A DNA stretch of 64,000 nt from Blastocatellia bacterium (GCA_016713405.1 JADJPF010000011.1:62001-126000), one strand, 5' to 3'; counted from the first letter of the stretch, positions 44,777 to 54,758 are shown. Notes: generated by a model from the letters alone, not told the origin. Program-made: numbers and translations.

Positions 44777-47700
44777 ATGGTACCAGCTAACCTCTGGGGG
44801 ATTAGCTCCCTAATACGTTTAGCTGTATCGGTCGCTTTGTTACTAGGGATATTTTGTGCGTTAGAGGGAAATACCTTTGCACAATCTTCAGCAACAGGCG
44901 GTCAGATCACAGGACAGGTACTTGATACAACGGGTGCTGCTCTAGGCGGAGCCGAAGTAACCGTCCGTAATGTAAATACAAACTATACTAGGGAAGCTGT
45001 AACAAATGATGCAGGAATTTATATTGTGCCATTGGTTCCAGCCGGGCCCTATGAAGTAACTGTCAAAATAACAGGGTTTTCTTCTGCAATGCAGAATGTG
45101 CTTGTTACTTTAGGAAGCTCTATAAATGCTAATTTTAGCCTTAATGTAGCAGATACTAGTATTGTAGTTGAAGTTAACTCAGGCTCAGATTTAACTATTG
45201 AATCCAGTCGTACTTCTGCACAAGAAGTTATTGGTGATCTACAAATCCGTGATTTACCTGCTAATGGCCGTCGTTTCCAAGATTTCTTGCTCTTAACTCC
45301 TGCTGTTTCTGTTGAACCAACTCGTAATGGTCTTTCTGTTTCTGGACAACGTGGTATTAATATAAATATTAACATTGATGGTGCTGACTATAACCAACCA
45401 TTCTTTGGTGGTATTCGTGGCGGGGAACGTTCTGGCTTTGCTCCTACAGTTAGTCAAGAAGCAATTCAAGAATTCCAAGTTGCTCGTAATACTTTCTCTG
45501 CTGAATTTGGACGCTCAACAGGCGGTGTTGTTAATGTTATTACCAAATCTGGTACAAATGATTTTCATGGATCAGCCTTTTATTTAATCCGTGATGAAGG
45601 CTTAACTGCACAAGATGCTTTTGAACGTCAAGCTTTAGCTCGTCAACAACAATTTGGTGGTTCAATAGGTGGCCCAATTGTTAAGAATCGTACTTTTTTC
45701 TTTAGTGCTTTTGATTTTCAAAAAGTAAATCAACCTGTAAGAGTTCTTTTTCCTAACTTAGATACTCAAAATGTTCGTAATACTGCTGGCGGACAAGCTC
45801 TTATAGGTGTTGCTCCAGAAGAAAATTTTAGCACTACTAATGATTCTCAGGTTATTTTAGGACGTGTTGATCATCAGCTACTTACCAACAATAACCTTTC
45901 TGCTCGTTTTAATTATAGTAATAATAATGCAGAAAATGCTACAACTGTTGGTGACTTACTCCAAGCCACTACAATTAATGCACTTTCTAACAATGGGACA
46001 GAAAAAAATCGAACCTATACAATAGTAACTCAACTAACATCAATAATTTCTAGCAAATTATTAAATGAGTTCCGCTTCCAATTTGCTCGTGAAGAAAGAC
46101 CACGTGAGAATAATGGAACAGGCCCTGAAGTAACAGTTCGTAATAATGGTGCAAATGTTGCTATTTATGGACGAAGAGCCTTCTTACCTGTTGAACAATT
46201 TGATGATCGTTATCAAGTAACTAATAACATCTCTTTAGTTGCTGGTAAACATACTTTCAAATTTGGGTTTGACTTTAACCGAGCTTTTGTTGATCAAACT
46301 TTCCGTAGTGATGCTGGTGGTGTTTATCGTTTTGATACTCTAGCAGATTTCATTGCACGTAGACCAGGACAGTTTCGCCAATTTGTTGGTAGTGGTGCAT
46401 TTGCTGCATCTCAAAAAGAATTAGCAATTTATGTTCAAGATGAATGGCGACCATTGCCAGGACTTACTATTACACCAGGTTTTCGTTATGAAGCTAACTA
46501 TAACCCAGATTTACTACCTGCTACTAGCCCTCAATTTCGCGCTCCTCAAGCAACTACAATTGCAGATCAAACTAATCAATTTGCTCCTCGCTTAGGTATT
46601 GCATGGGATGTAGGCAATAAAGGTAAAACTGTGGTTCGTCTTGGTAGTGGTCTCTTCTATGGCCGTACCCCACTACTACTTTATAACCAAGCTATTACTA
46701 ATAATGGTGGTAATTTAGATGTAGGTTTTGGTGTCACCTTAAACGGGGCCGCTAGCATTGCTAGTGCTTTTAACAGTGTTGGAATTAATCTTAGCACTGC
46801 GCCCCTAGGGAATCTACCTATTTTTAGTGAAGCACAATTTAGACAGCTTTTTGCCGGGCCAACAAGTGCTTTAACTGTAGCTTTCTTTGATCCAAATTTC
46901 CAAAATCCACGCTCAGTACAGTTTAATGCTGGTGTAGAACATCAAATAGCTCCAGGAATTTTAGCTGGTGTTGATTTTGCTTATATTAATACTACAAGAT
47001 TGCAACGCTTGCTAGATGTTAACTTAGGCCCTCCAGTTATTGATCCTACAGGTCGTCGTATTTTCTCTAATCCACGTCCAGACCCAAGATTTGCTTTAAT
47101 TCGCTCACAACAATCTTCTGCTCGTTCTCTTTATCGTGCTGTTACTTTCTCGCTTAATGTACGCAAATCTAAATTTGTATTTGATACTTATTACACCTTG
47201 TCAACAAACTATTCTGATGATGACAATGAACGTAACTTTGCAGGTTTACAATATGCTGATCCATTTAATTTGAGAAATGATTATAACTTCTCAAACATAG
47301 ATCAACGTCATCAACTAACCTTAAATGGTCTTTATAGTTTGCCATATGGGTTTGAAATTTCTGCAACTTCTCGTTTTACTTCTGCAACACCTTTTTCTGC
47401 TCTTGTAGGTACTGACTTAAATAGAGATACTGCTATTAATGAAAGACCCATTATCAATGGTCAAGAGTTTAAACGTAACACTTTCCGCAATTTTAGTTTT
47501 TCTGATATCAGTCTAAGATTGCAAAAAGGCTTTGTTGTTCCTAATGAACGTGGCCGACTTTTATTTTCAATTGAAATGTTTAACTTACTTGGGTTTGATA
47601 ATGTTCAAGTAGGTGGTGCTAACCAAGTATTTGGCCCAGGCACCATTGTGCAAAATGGTCAATTAGTACAAGTTGCACCAAATATCAATTTCCGTCGCTT

Positions 47701-47785
47701 ACGTGACAATAATGGACGCTATCTTCTAAATAACTCTGCTGGTTCTCCTTTCCAAGCTCAAGTTGGTGTTCGTTATATATTTTAA
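44777..47785 (+). CDS. Oar-like TonB-dependent receptor with carboxypeptidase-regulatory N-terminal domain
   Basis: 1002 residues. Signal peptide ending NTFAQSS, an Ig-like carboxypeptidase-regulatory domain (about 40-120, GQITGQVLDTTGAALGGAEV), a plug domain (about 140-260, NGLSVSGQRGININININIDG with EFGRSTGGVVNVITKSG), and a 22-strand-type barrel ending in VGVRYIF, a good outer-membrane signal. Such proteins are numerous in Acidobacteriota and take up large oligomers or assemble envelope complexes; no substrate is indicated. Very strong ribosome-binding site AGGAGGAGG. A terminator follows at 47801. Confidence 0.93.
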   Translation: MVPANLWGISSLIRLAVSVALLLGIFCALEGNTFAQSSATGGQITGQVLDTTGAALGGAEVTVRNVNTNYTREAVTNDAGIYIVPLVPAGPYEVTVKITGFSSAMQNVLVTLGSSINANFSLNVADTSIVVEVNSGSDLTIESSRTSAQEVIGDLQIRDLPANGRRFQDFLLLTPAVSVEPTRNGLSVSGQRGINININIDGADYNQPFFGGIRGGERSGFAPTVSQEAIQEFQVARNTFSAEFGRSTGGVVNVITKSGTNDFHGSAFYLIRDEGLTAQDAFERQALARQQQFGGSIGGPIVKNRTFFFSAFDFQKVNQPVRVLFPNLDTQNVRNTAGGQALIGVAPEENFSTTNDSQVILGRVDHQLLTNNNLSARFNYSNNNAENATTVGDLLQATTINALSNNGTEKNRTYTIVTQLTSIISSKLLNEFRFQFAREERPRENNGTGPEVTVRNNGANVAIYGRRAFLPVEQFDDRYQVTNNISLVAGKHTFKFGFDFNRAFVDQTFRSDAGGVYRFDTLADFIARRPGQFRQFVGSGAFAASQKELAIYVQDEWRPLPGLTITPGFRYEANYNPDLLPATSPQFRAPQATTIADQTNQFAPRLGIAWDVGNKGKTVVRLGSGLFYGRTPLLLYNQAITNNGGNLDVGFGVTLNGAASIASAFNSVGINLSTAPLGNLPIFSEAQFRQLFAGPTSALTVAFFDPNFQNPRSVQFNAGVEHQIAPGILAGVDFAYINTTRLQRLLDVNLGPPVIDPTGRRIFSNPRPDPRFALIRSQQSSARSLYRAVTFSLNVRKSKFVFDTYYTLSTNYSDDDNERNFAGLQYADPFNLRNDYNFSNIDQRHQLTLNGLYSLPYGFEISATSRFTSATPFSALVGTDLNRDTAINERPIINGQEFKRNTFRNFSFSDISLRLQKGFVVPNERGRLLFSIEMFNLLGFDNVQVGGANQVFGPGTIVQNGQLVQVAPNINFRRLRDNNGRYLLNNSAGSPFQAQVGVRYIF

Positions 47786-47800
47786 TTTGTTTATCTAAAC

Positions 47801-47843
47801 AAAAAGTTAGGGTAGTAGCAAAATGCTGCTACCCTAACTTTTT
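47801..47843 (+). terminator. Terminator after the Oar-like receptor
   Basis: 20-bp stem AAAAAGTTAGGGTAGTAGCA with a near-exact complement (19 of 20), 3-nt loop, then TTTTT. Confidence 0.88.
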
Positions 47844-47971
47844 TCATTACTAAAATAAATTTATTTTTAGATAACTAAGGTGTTTTAACTAACTTGACTT
47901 TGCCAAAATCAAAATATGTATTATAAATATTTTCTACTTTAGAGAATATTACTAGGAAATACTTAAGTCTT

Positions 47972-49111
47972 ATGTTAAATAATAATCAGCCAGCAATACT
48001 TCTTACAGGGGCAAGTGGGTTTTTAGCTGGAGAATTGCTTCCACGGCTACTAAAACAATACAAAGAATCGATAATTTATATTTTGCTAAGAGCAGAAAAT
48101 GAAATAGAACTTGTAAGTAGACGAGAAAAAATATTAGATTTTATAGATATTGACTCAAAAGATAAAAATAGAGTGGTTGCATTAGCTGGAAATATTGAAA
48201 AAGAAGACTTAGGTCTTGGAAGCGAATATAACACTATAGCTAGTCAAGTAAATGAAATTTATCATTCTGCCGCTAATACAAGATTTGACCAGCCTTTAGA
48301 GAAAGCTCGAAGTATTAATTATGTTGGAACAGAAAATATTTTACGTTTTGCTCAACAGGTAAAAAAACTAGGACACTTAGTTAGATACAACCATGTTTCT
48401 ACAGCTTATGTTGCTGGTAATAGAGTTGGCATAGTCAAAGAAACAGAACTAGATTGTGAACAAAGTTTTTTTAATACCTATGAACAGTCAAAATATGAAT
48501 CTGAAATGCTTTTAAGGAAAGCATTTGATGAATTACCTATTACTGTTTATCGACCAAGCATTATTGCTGGAGATTCTATTTCTGGTCGTACCCCGCATTT
48601 TTATGTAATTTATGAACCGATGAAATGGATTTATTTTGGACAATTAACTTTTCTACCTTGCCAACCAGAATTAAAACTAGATATTGTTCCAATAGATTAT
48701 GTTTGTGATGCAATTGTTGCTATTGCTCAACAAGCCAATACTGTTAATCAAACCTTTCATTTAACAGCAGGCCCTGATAAAAGCATTAATATGTATGAAA
48801 TGGTGGATAGCTGTATTAGAGAGTTTAATGATTATAATAAAGAAATAGGTAAAGAGCTTATAGCACGTCCAGAAATTATTACACCAAACTTAATAGAAAA
48901 TATGGAAGGCACAATGCGTAAGCGTTCAGAACAGCTTTTTCACCGTGCCTGGCAACAAATCCAACGTCATATGCCTTATATAATTTCAGAAAAAGTTTTT
49001 GATGATAGTGCTACTAGAAAAGCCTTATCAAATACAAAAATTAGCTGTCCAGCTTTTCGGGACTATTTACCTGTTGTAGTTCGTTATGCCTTAAAAAAAG
49101 AATTTCGTTGA
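47972..49111 (+). CDS. NAD(P)-dependent acyl-thioester-reductase-like / extended SDR protein
   Basis: 379 residues. Extended Rossmann fold with LLTGASGFLAGELLPRLL, HSAANTRFDQPLE, the catalytic Ser/Tyr/Lys in NHVSTAYVAG and YEQSKYESE, and VYRPSIIAGDSISG. The pattern is that of NAD_binding_4 (male-sterility / thioester-reductase-like) proteins, which reduce acyl-CoA or carrier-bound acyl groups. It lacks the adenylation and carrier domains of full carboxylic acid reductases. Encoded alone between the receptor and the sigma factor. Confidence 0.8.
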   Translation: MLNNNQPAILLTGASGFLAGELLPRLLKQYKESIIYILLRAENEIELVSRREKILDFIDIDSKDKNRVVALAGNIEKEDLGLGSEYNTIASQVNEIYHSAANTRFDQPLEKARSINYVGTENILRFAQQVKKLGHLVRYNHVSTAYVAGNRVGIVKETELDCEQSFFNTYEQSKYESEMLLRKAFDELPITVYRPSIIAGDSISGRTPHFYVIYEPMKWIYFGQLTFLPCQPELKLDIVPIDYVCDAIVAIAQQANTVNQTFHLTAGPDKSINMYEMVDSCIREFNDYNKEIGKELIARPEIITPNLIENMEGTMRKRSEQLFHRAWQQIQRHMPYIISEKVFDDSATRKALSNTKISCPAFRDYLPVVVRYALKKEFR

Positions 49112-49230
49112 CAATAATTTTTAGCCTTGCAAAAGATGTTTTGTTAATATCTATCTACTAAGTTACTATAGGAAGTGCTGCGCTTGACCTCTATCTTAAT
49201 TTAACAAAACACCCTTGAGAGAAACTAGAA

Positions 49231-49779
49231 ATGTCTAATACCGTCACTATTTTATTAGAAAAATGGCAGAAAGGGAACCAAGAAGCTTTATCAGAATTAA
49301 TACCAATAATTTATAAAGAACTCCACAGACTAGCTAATCATTATCTTCGAGCAGAAAGAAGTAATCATACCCTACAAACAACAGCATTAATTAACGAAGC
49401 ATTTATAAGCTTATTAGAAGATAATAATAATTTTGCCAACCGTTCCCATTTTATGGCAATAGCTGCTAATACAATGAGGCGGGTGCTTGTAGATTATGCT
49501 CGTAAGAAAAATGCTCAAAAACGCCAAGGTGAAGTTTTTGCTATAACTTTAACAGGAATAGCAAAAAGCATTATGACTCAAGATATAGATCTACTTGTTT
49601 TAGAACAAGCTCTTAGCAAACTTGAAACTATAGACCCAATGCAAGTTAAAATAGTAGAACTACGCTTTTTTTGTGGCTTAACAATAGAAGAAACCGCAGC
49701 TATCTTGGGAATCTCTGCAACTAGCGTTAAAACTGATTGGGCAATGGCTAAGGCCTGGCTACATAGGGAATTAAGTTAG
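49231..49779 (+). CDS. ECF-type RNA polymerase sigma factor
   Basis: 182 residues. Region 2 opens LLEKWQKGNQEALSELIPII and includes HTLQTTALINEAFISLL and RRVLVDYARKKNAQKRQG; region 4 is VELRFFCGLTIEETAAILGI with the DNA-binding helix SATSVKTDWAMAKAWL. This matches the ECF group (TIGR02999-like) common in Acidobacteriota and Planctomycetota. No anti-sigma gene follows; instead a Ser/Thr kinase starts 18 bases downstream, suggesting control by phosphorylation. Confidence 0.93.
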   Translation: MSNTVTILLEKWQKGNQEALSELIPIIYKELHRLANHYLRAERSNHTLQTTALINEAFISLLEDNNNFANRSHFMAIAANTMRRVLVDYARKKNAQKRQGEVFAITLTGIAKSIMTQDIDLLVLEQALSKLETIDPMQVKIVELRFFCGLTIEETAAILGISATSVKTDWAMAKAWLHRELS

Positions 49780-49797
49780 GAATCTAGGTAATTATCA

Positions 49798-50886
49798 ATG
49801 ACCACTGAACAATGGAAACAAATTAAGTCGCTATTTGAGCAAATAGTAGACTTAGAGCCTGCTCAAGCAAAAATTTATCTTAAAAATAATTGCCAAGATG
49901 AAGCTGTACGTAAGGAAGTAGAATCTTTACTTTTCCACCATGAAAGCGCAGATGATTTTCTATCAGAAACTAAGCCTATAGAAACAACTATTTTGGTAGA
50001 AGCAAAAAACCCTAATGACCAATTTTTTAATTCCCTGATAGGTACAGAATTTAATCATACTTACCTAATAGAAGAATTAATAGGAACAGGTGGAATGGGT
50101 GCGGTTTTTCGATGTAAACATCTGCTATTAGGCAATCAAGTAGCTATTAAAATAATGCCACCAGCTATTAAGAATAATGCACAGTTTGTAAAACGCTTTC
50201 GCCGCGAAGCTAGGGTTGGTTGGGTGTTGTCTCATCCAAATATAGTTAAAGTCCTAGAATTTAGCCAAAATAAGGATGGAATATTTTTTATAGTAATGGA
50301 ATACCTTAAGGCTAAAACCTTAGCTGATTACATAGAAGAATTTGCACCAATACCTTTAAGCAGGTGTGTAGAAATCCTTGAACCCTTATGCAGTGCTTTA
50401 GAGTTAGCTCATAAACGTAAAATTTTACATCGTGATCTCAAACCCTCTAATGTTCTTATTGGTGAACAAGATGGAAAGGAAATAATAAAACTAGCAGATT
50501 TTGGTATTGTTAAATTACTTGAATTTGATGGACAAATTACTAATGAGGGTGAAGCTTTAACATCTAAAGAAGCAATAATTGGTTCACCTAACTATATGTC
50601 TCCTGAACAATTAATGAACTATAATCTTAGTCAGACATCAGATATCTACAGTTTAGGTGTAATTGTTTATGAAATGATTACAGGACAATTACCTATTTTA
50701 ACCAGTGATTTTCAAGAACTAATTACAAAAAAAGTAAAGGGTGGAAATTTTATTGCTCCATCCATTTTACAACCTAATTTATTTAAAGAAGTAGACAAAA
50801 TCTTGCAAAAGGCTCTTATAACCATTCCACAAAACAGATATCAAAGCGCAGATGAATTACTTAAAGCATTTAAGAGTATTTTGTAA
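49798..50886 (+). CDS. Serine/threonine protein kinase paired with an ECF sigma factor
   Basis: 362 residues, no membrane segment. The N-terminal leader (WKQIKSLFEQIVDLEPAQAK ... EVESLLFHHESADDFL) is characteristic of acidobacterial kinases encoded next to sigma factors. Kinase domain about 90-360: GTGGMGAVFRCKH, AIKIM, HRDLKPSNVL, DFGIVK, SPNYMSPEQ. No C-terminal sensor domain, so it is a minimal form. Likely co-transcribed with the sigma gene; a terminator follows at 50907. Confidence 0.93.
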   Translation: MTTEQWKQIKSLFEQIVDLEPAQAKIYLKNNCQDEAVRKEVESLLFHHESADDFLSETKPIETTILVEAKNPNDQFFNSLIGTEFNHTYLIEELIGTGGMGAVFRCKHLLLGNQVAIKIMPPAIKNNAQFVKRFRREARVGWVLSHPNIVKVLEFSQNKDGIFFIVMEYLKAKTLADYIEEFAPIPLSRCVEILEPLCSALELAHKRKILHRDLKPSNVLIGEQDGKEIIKLADFGIVKLLEFDGQITNEGEALTSKEAIIGSPNYMSPEQLMNYNLSQTSDIYSLGVIVYEMITGQLPILTSDFQELITKKVKGGNFIAPSILQPNLFKEVDKILQKALITIPQNRYQSADELLKAFKSIL

Positions 50887-50906
50887 TTGATATTTAGCCA
50901 AAACAA

Positions 50907-50931
50907 AAAAACAGGCTTTTGACCTGTTTTT
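50907..50931 (+). terminator. Intrinsic terminator after the sigma/kinase pair
   Basis: AAAAACAGG / CCTGTTTTT stem, 7-base loop, followed by TATTTTTG. Confidence 0.82.
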
Positions 50932-50966
50932 ATTTTTGTGTTTGAGAGGGTTGTTACTCGTAACTT

Positions 50967-51959
50967 TTATCTATAGATACTACATTGGTCATTCATTCTA
51001 GTAGCTTGACCAGTAGTAAAATGATCCATACAAGAATCATCGCTATAGTCCATAAAATTTTTAATTGGGTCTACACCTGCGCTAGAACAAGTGTTCCGAC
51101 CAGTAGGACAACCAAAAGCAGCACTTTTTTCTGCTGGTGTATCTGCTACTTTATCTCCACCTGTTGTAGCATTAGCTGCACAGCCCCCTTGAAATGTGTG
51201 AAAAAGTCCTGCCCAATGGCCTACTTCATGTGTGCCTGTATCGCCTAGGTTATATGGCACTGCACTTCCTCCTGGTAGAGATGAAAAAAGTAAAACTACC
51301 CCATCATCTGTTGGACTGCCTGCATAGCTTGATGGAAATGTTGCCCAACCAAGTAATCCTCCACCTGGATTAGCTGTATAAATATTTAAGTCTCCTTTTT
51401 GACCTTTACGCAGGGCTGTTTTACAGTTTTTTTCAGCCGTTGAGCCTGGAGTCATTGTGTACCAAGTACTATTAACTGTAGTATCAGTGCTAGTTAACTT
51501 AAAAGAAAAACCAGTAGAAGCAAAAGCGGCATTTAACACATTGATTTGGTTTTGAATTTGGGTTGCTGTTACTTCACCATTAGCCGCACCTGATCCTTTG
51601 GTGATTGTATGCCAATAAACATTAAATGTTCTTGGAGCTTGAGGAAGGATTCCACCGTTAGCTTCAGTTAATGCTGCTAACTTGATTTGAAAATCTTTTT
51701 CGGCTGCTTCCATTTTGATTGGATTAAGATATGAACCACAACGGCGGCCACTTTCTACAAATGCACGTTGGTTTACATACTCTGTGTCGCCTAAAGTAAA
51801 TGGCACGGTTTCATTTGGATCTTCCATTTCACCTGTAGTAGGTTCACTACCCATTGCAGGGCCTTGAGCATTAGGAGTTGCTTGACTATTAGTTGTTAAA
51901 AAAATACCTGCTGTTAATAATACTGCTACAAGAATTGCCATTACTTTAAATTTTGTCAT
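50967..51959 (-). CDS. Secreted M43-type (cytophagalysin/pappalysin) zinc metalloprotease
   Basis: The frame opens at 52037, but ATG 51959 (MTKFKVMAILVAVLLTAGIF, signal peptide) has the ribosome-binding site AAAGGAAA and is the likely start, giving 330 residues. The zinc motif HEVGHWAGLFH (HExxHxxGxxH) and the downstream Met-turn region NFMDYSDDSCMDHFT identify a metzincin of family M43. Several Cys (RRCGSYL, GGCAA, FGCP, NTCSSAG, DSCMD) likely form disulfides outside the cell. Role probably extracellular protein degradation. It lies downstream of dnaB on the same strand. Confidence 0.88.
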   Translation of the reverse strand: MTKFKVMAILVAVLLTAGIFLTTNSQATPNAQGPAMGSEPTTGEMEDPNETVPFTLGDTEYVNQRAFVESGRRCGSYLNPIKMEAAEKDFQIKLAALTEANGGILPQAPRTFNVYWHTITKGSGAANGEVTATQIQNQINVLNAAFASTGFSFKLTSTDTTVNSTWYTMTPGSTAEKNCKTALRKGQKGDLNIYTANPGGGLLGWATFPSSYAGSPTDDGVVLLFSSLPGGSAVPYNLGDTGTHEVGHWAGLFHTFQGGCAANATTGGDKVADTPAEKSAAFGCPTGRNTCSSAGVDPIKNFMDYSDDSCMDHFTTGQATRMNDQCSIYR

Positions 51960-52109
51960 TTTGATTTCCTTTTCTGATAAGCCTTTTTTATATAAGATTT
52001 TTAAGCTGTGTTTTAGCTTTTGATATGTAAGGCGCAAGGATGCGAAAAAGTGGACAGAAAATTTCCAGGATTTTCCTACTTTTTTCCAGCTTAAGTTTTA
52101 GAAGTAAAT

Positions 52110-54758
52110 TTACTGATAGAGATTTTCAAAACGAGTGTAGTTTTTGATAAAAGCTAATCTAACCGTATCAATAGGCCCATTTCTTTGTTTACCAATGATA
52201 ATTTCTGCAACTCCTTGATTTTCTTCTGTTTGGTTATAGACCTCATCCCGATAAATAAACATAACTAGGTCAGCATCTTGCTCTATACTGTTATGTACTA
52301 ATGTATTATTACATATAAAATTATGTAATTCATCAACTGTAAGATCATAAACTTCTTCGATGCCATCAGGCACAATTGAAACAATTTTATCCCAGTAAAT
52401 ATCACTTTCAGCCAAAATAGATAATTCTTCAGATTGAATTATTTTTGCTACTTTAGAGGCTCTTTCACAGCTAAGGTTTTGTGTATAAAGGCTTCTGCCA
52501 GAATAAGCCATTCCCAAAGATGCTTGTAGTTGTCTATGAGATATTTCTAAAGATGTTATGGATGGCGTTAGTTGTTGCCAAACTTGAGCAGGTAAAGTAT
52601 CTCGGTTTGTGTTAGCAGGCTGACATGCTAACTGCTCTAAAATAACTTTTGAATGTAATGGTTTATCCTGACCTATTGCCCCAACTTTATTTAGAAATGT
52701 TTCAATTTCAGCTTTACCACTTATTGTTACGTGATATTGATCACGACCTTTATTTTTCTGAGCGTGACAAGATAGAGTAGCATTTATACCTAAACGCAAT
52801 AAAAGTGACTGAATGCCAATTGATAATTCAAAACTACTAGAAGCATAGTAGATACTAGGATAATGAGTTTTTTCTGGATAAGACTTAATACACCCATCAG
52901 TTGACCATAAATGACGTAAAAAACAAGCAATACCTTCTGTGGACTGGGCAAATACTTCTTTAGGGACTTTCTTTTCATATGATCTAAGCCCAAATATTCC
53001 TAATTTATCTAGCCAAGCAGCAATAGGGTTTCGCTTATTATGTGTAAGTCGTTCTTTTGCAGATAAATAAACTTGATACCAAGTGCGCTCTTTTTTGATA
53101 CGAGGAGCAAGGCTATCTCCAAAAACTTGATTAGCTAAATTAACTACTATTTCTGCCAAAGAAAAATCTTTAGTTGTATATTGAATTGAATGACGCGGCA
53201 GAGTACAGCCATCACCTATTAAGTGACCTAACAAAGCTAGTTCAGCATCAGTCATGCTTTTAATATTTGTTTCTGGAAGTTGTCTTGGCAAAGCTATGCG
53301 ACTGGTAGTATCTAGCTCATCAAGGCGTTTCCAACCATCTATTGTAAGAAACTTATGATTTGCAGTTGCTCTTATGGTACGCCCTAGTTGGGTTGTTAGT
53401 TTATAAACAGCTTTTTTTCCTGTTGAAAATGAGTTAGTTACAATAGCTGGCTCAAGTTGCCAAGTTTTAGTATTTAAGCCTAAGACTTGAAAATTGGTTT
53501 TGCCAACCAAATCCTTAATAGGAGAGTAATGACCAATGTCAGGCAAATAAACTAAGGCTTCTCCACTAAGACAACCAGATTCCCTAAGATCAGCTAGGTG
53601 GTGGCGATGCTCGGTTCTGGTTTCTGGAGCGCGGGAAAGTTGGCTAAGTGCTACTAAAGGAATATTTAGTTCTTTTGCTAAAGCTTTTAAGTCGCGCGAG
53701 ATTTGAGAAACTTCTTGTTGGCGATTTTCTATCTTTCCTCTGCCTCTAATTAGTTGTAAATAATCAACAATTAGCATATCTAAACCATGCTCTGCTTTTA
53801 GACGACGAGCCTTGGCACGCATTTCTAAAATTGAAATTCCAGCCGTGTCATCAATAAAAATTCTTGATTGTGAAATAGTTTGAAGACCTGCACCTAAACG
53901 CGCCCACTCATCCCGATTAAGAAATCCTCCTCGCAAACGATGTGCATCAACTTGGGATTCAGAACAAAGTAAACGAGAAACTAAAGCTTCTTTAGTCATT
54001 TCTAACGAGAAAACGCCTACAATTTTATCTGTTGCAATAGAAGCATTTTGAGCAATGTTTAAGCCAAAGGCAGTTTTTCCCATACTAGGACGAGCAGCAA
54101 TAATTACTAAGTCAGATGGTTGCAGACCATTAGTTAAGCGATCTAGTTCAGTAAAACCAGTAGGTATGCCAGACATTACTTCTTGGCGTTGAGACATTTT
54201 TTCTATTAGCTCTAAATGCTGTTGTGCTATTTCAGAAATGCTAACAAAGCCTGTACGAACTCGGTCTTCAGCAATTTGAAAAATAAGCTTTTCTGCCTCA
54301 TCTAAAATCTCATAAGGATCATTTTCTTGATCCATACAGGTATGAATAATTTGATTAGAGGTTGTAATTAGGCGACGGAGTACGCTTTTTCCTTTAATGA
54401 TCTTAGCGTAGCTATCAATATTACCCATACGGATAGCACCATCTAAAAGGCTTGCTAGATAGGCCACACCTCCTATTTGTTCTAGTTCAGCAGTTCGAGA
54501 AAGCTGTTCTTGAAGTGTAATTAAATCTATGGCCTGACTAACTTCTGAAAGATTTATCATTTTTTCAAAAATACGTCGGTGAGAGTCAAAAAAAAGATCA
54601 TCTACTTTTAGAAGTTCTATTGCTTGATTACAAAGGCTATTATCTAGCAAAATTGCTCCTAATACCGCTCGTTCTGCTTCTAAATTATGTGGCAGAGGAC
54701 GTTCTAAGGTTAAATCTTTAGGAGAAGATTTAGGGTTTTTTGACATTTTTATAATCAC
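52110..54758 (-). CDS. dnaB: Replicative DNA helicase DnaB with intein
   Basis: 882 residues from GTG 54758; the in-frame ATG at 54746 (MSKNPKSS) is an alternative start. The N-terminal primase-interaction domain is at 18-160, and the RecA-like helicase domain has Walker A ARPSMGKTA (222-230) and VDYLQLIRG. At residue 396 the helicase is interrupted after DLRESG by a 428-residue intein and resumes with SIEQDADLVMFIYRDE (824). The two extein parts together make 454 residues, the usual DnaB length, so splicing gives a normal helicase. Essential replication gene; the tRNA-Val gene lies upstream on the other strand. Confidence 0.96.
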   Translation of the reverse strand: MIIKMSKNPKSSPKDLTLERPLPHNLEAERAVLGAILLDNSLCNQAIELLKVDDLFFDSHRRIFEKMINLSEVSQAIDLITLQEQLSRTAELEQIGGVAYLASLLDGAIRMGNIDSYAKIIKGKSVLRRLITTSNQIIHTCMDQENDPYEILDEAEKLIFQIAEDRVRTGFVSISEIAQQHLELIEKMSQRQEVMSGIPTGFTELDRLTNGLQPSDLVIIAARPSMGKTAFGLNIAQNASIATDKIVGVFSLEMTKEALVSRLLCSESQVDAHRLRGGFLNRDEWARLGAGLQTISQSRIFIDDTAGISILEMRAKARRLKAEHGLDMLIVDYLQLIRGRGKIENRQQEVSQISRDLKALAKELNIPLVALSQLSRAPETRTEHRHHLADLRESGCLSGEALVYLPDIGHYSPIKDLVGKTNFQVLGLNTKTWQLEPAIVTNSFSTGKKAVYKLTTQLGRTIRATANHKFLTIDGWKRLDELDTTSRIALPRQLPETNIKSMTDAELALLGHLIGDGCTLPRHSIQYTTKDFSLAEIVVNLANQVFGDSLAPRIKKERTWYQVYLSAKERLTHNKRNPIAAWLDKLGIFGLRSYEKKVPKEVFAQSTEGIACFLRHLWSTDGCIKSYPEKTHYPSIYYASSSFELSIGIQSLLLRLGINATLSCHAQKNKGRDQYHVTISGKAEIETFLNKVGAIGQDKPLHSKVILEQLACQPANTNRDTLPAQVWQQLTPSITSLEISHRQLQASLGMAYSGRSLYTQNLSCERASKVAKIIQSEELSILAESDIYWDKIVSIVPDGIEEVYDLTVDELHNFICNNTLVHNSIEQDADLVMFIYRDEVYNQTEENQGVAEIIIGKQRNGPIDTVRLAFIKNYTRFENLYQ
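52290..53573 (-). mobile_element. Large intein with LAGLIDADG homing endonuclease, inserted in dnaB
   Basis: Residues 396-823 of the precursor (428 aa). Splicing blocks are present: block A CLSGEALVYLP (Cys1), block B RTIRATANHKFLT with the conserved Thr and His, block F EEVYDLTVDELHNFI, block G LVHN ending His-Asn, and Ser as the first C-extein residue. The centre holds two dodecapeptide motifs, LLGHLIGDG (509-517) and FLRHLWSTDG (613-622), each with its acidic residue, so the endonuclease may be active. The insertion point RESG/SIEQ is that of the well-known cyanobacterial DnaB inteins. Confidence 0.95.

Noticed and set aside
45049..45587. Overlapping open frames within the Oar-like receptor
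   Set aside because: They lie inside a clearly coding gene in other frames and have no protein-like features.
42379..50886. The VWFA, receptor, SDR, sigma and kinase genes as one defence or mobile island
   Set aside because: The genes belong to families common on acidobacterial chromosomes, strands and terminators separate them into small units, and there is no integrase, tRNA junction or composition shift.
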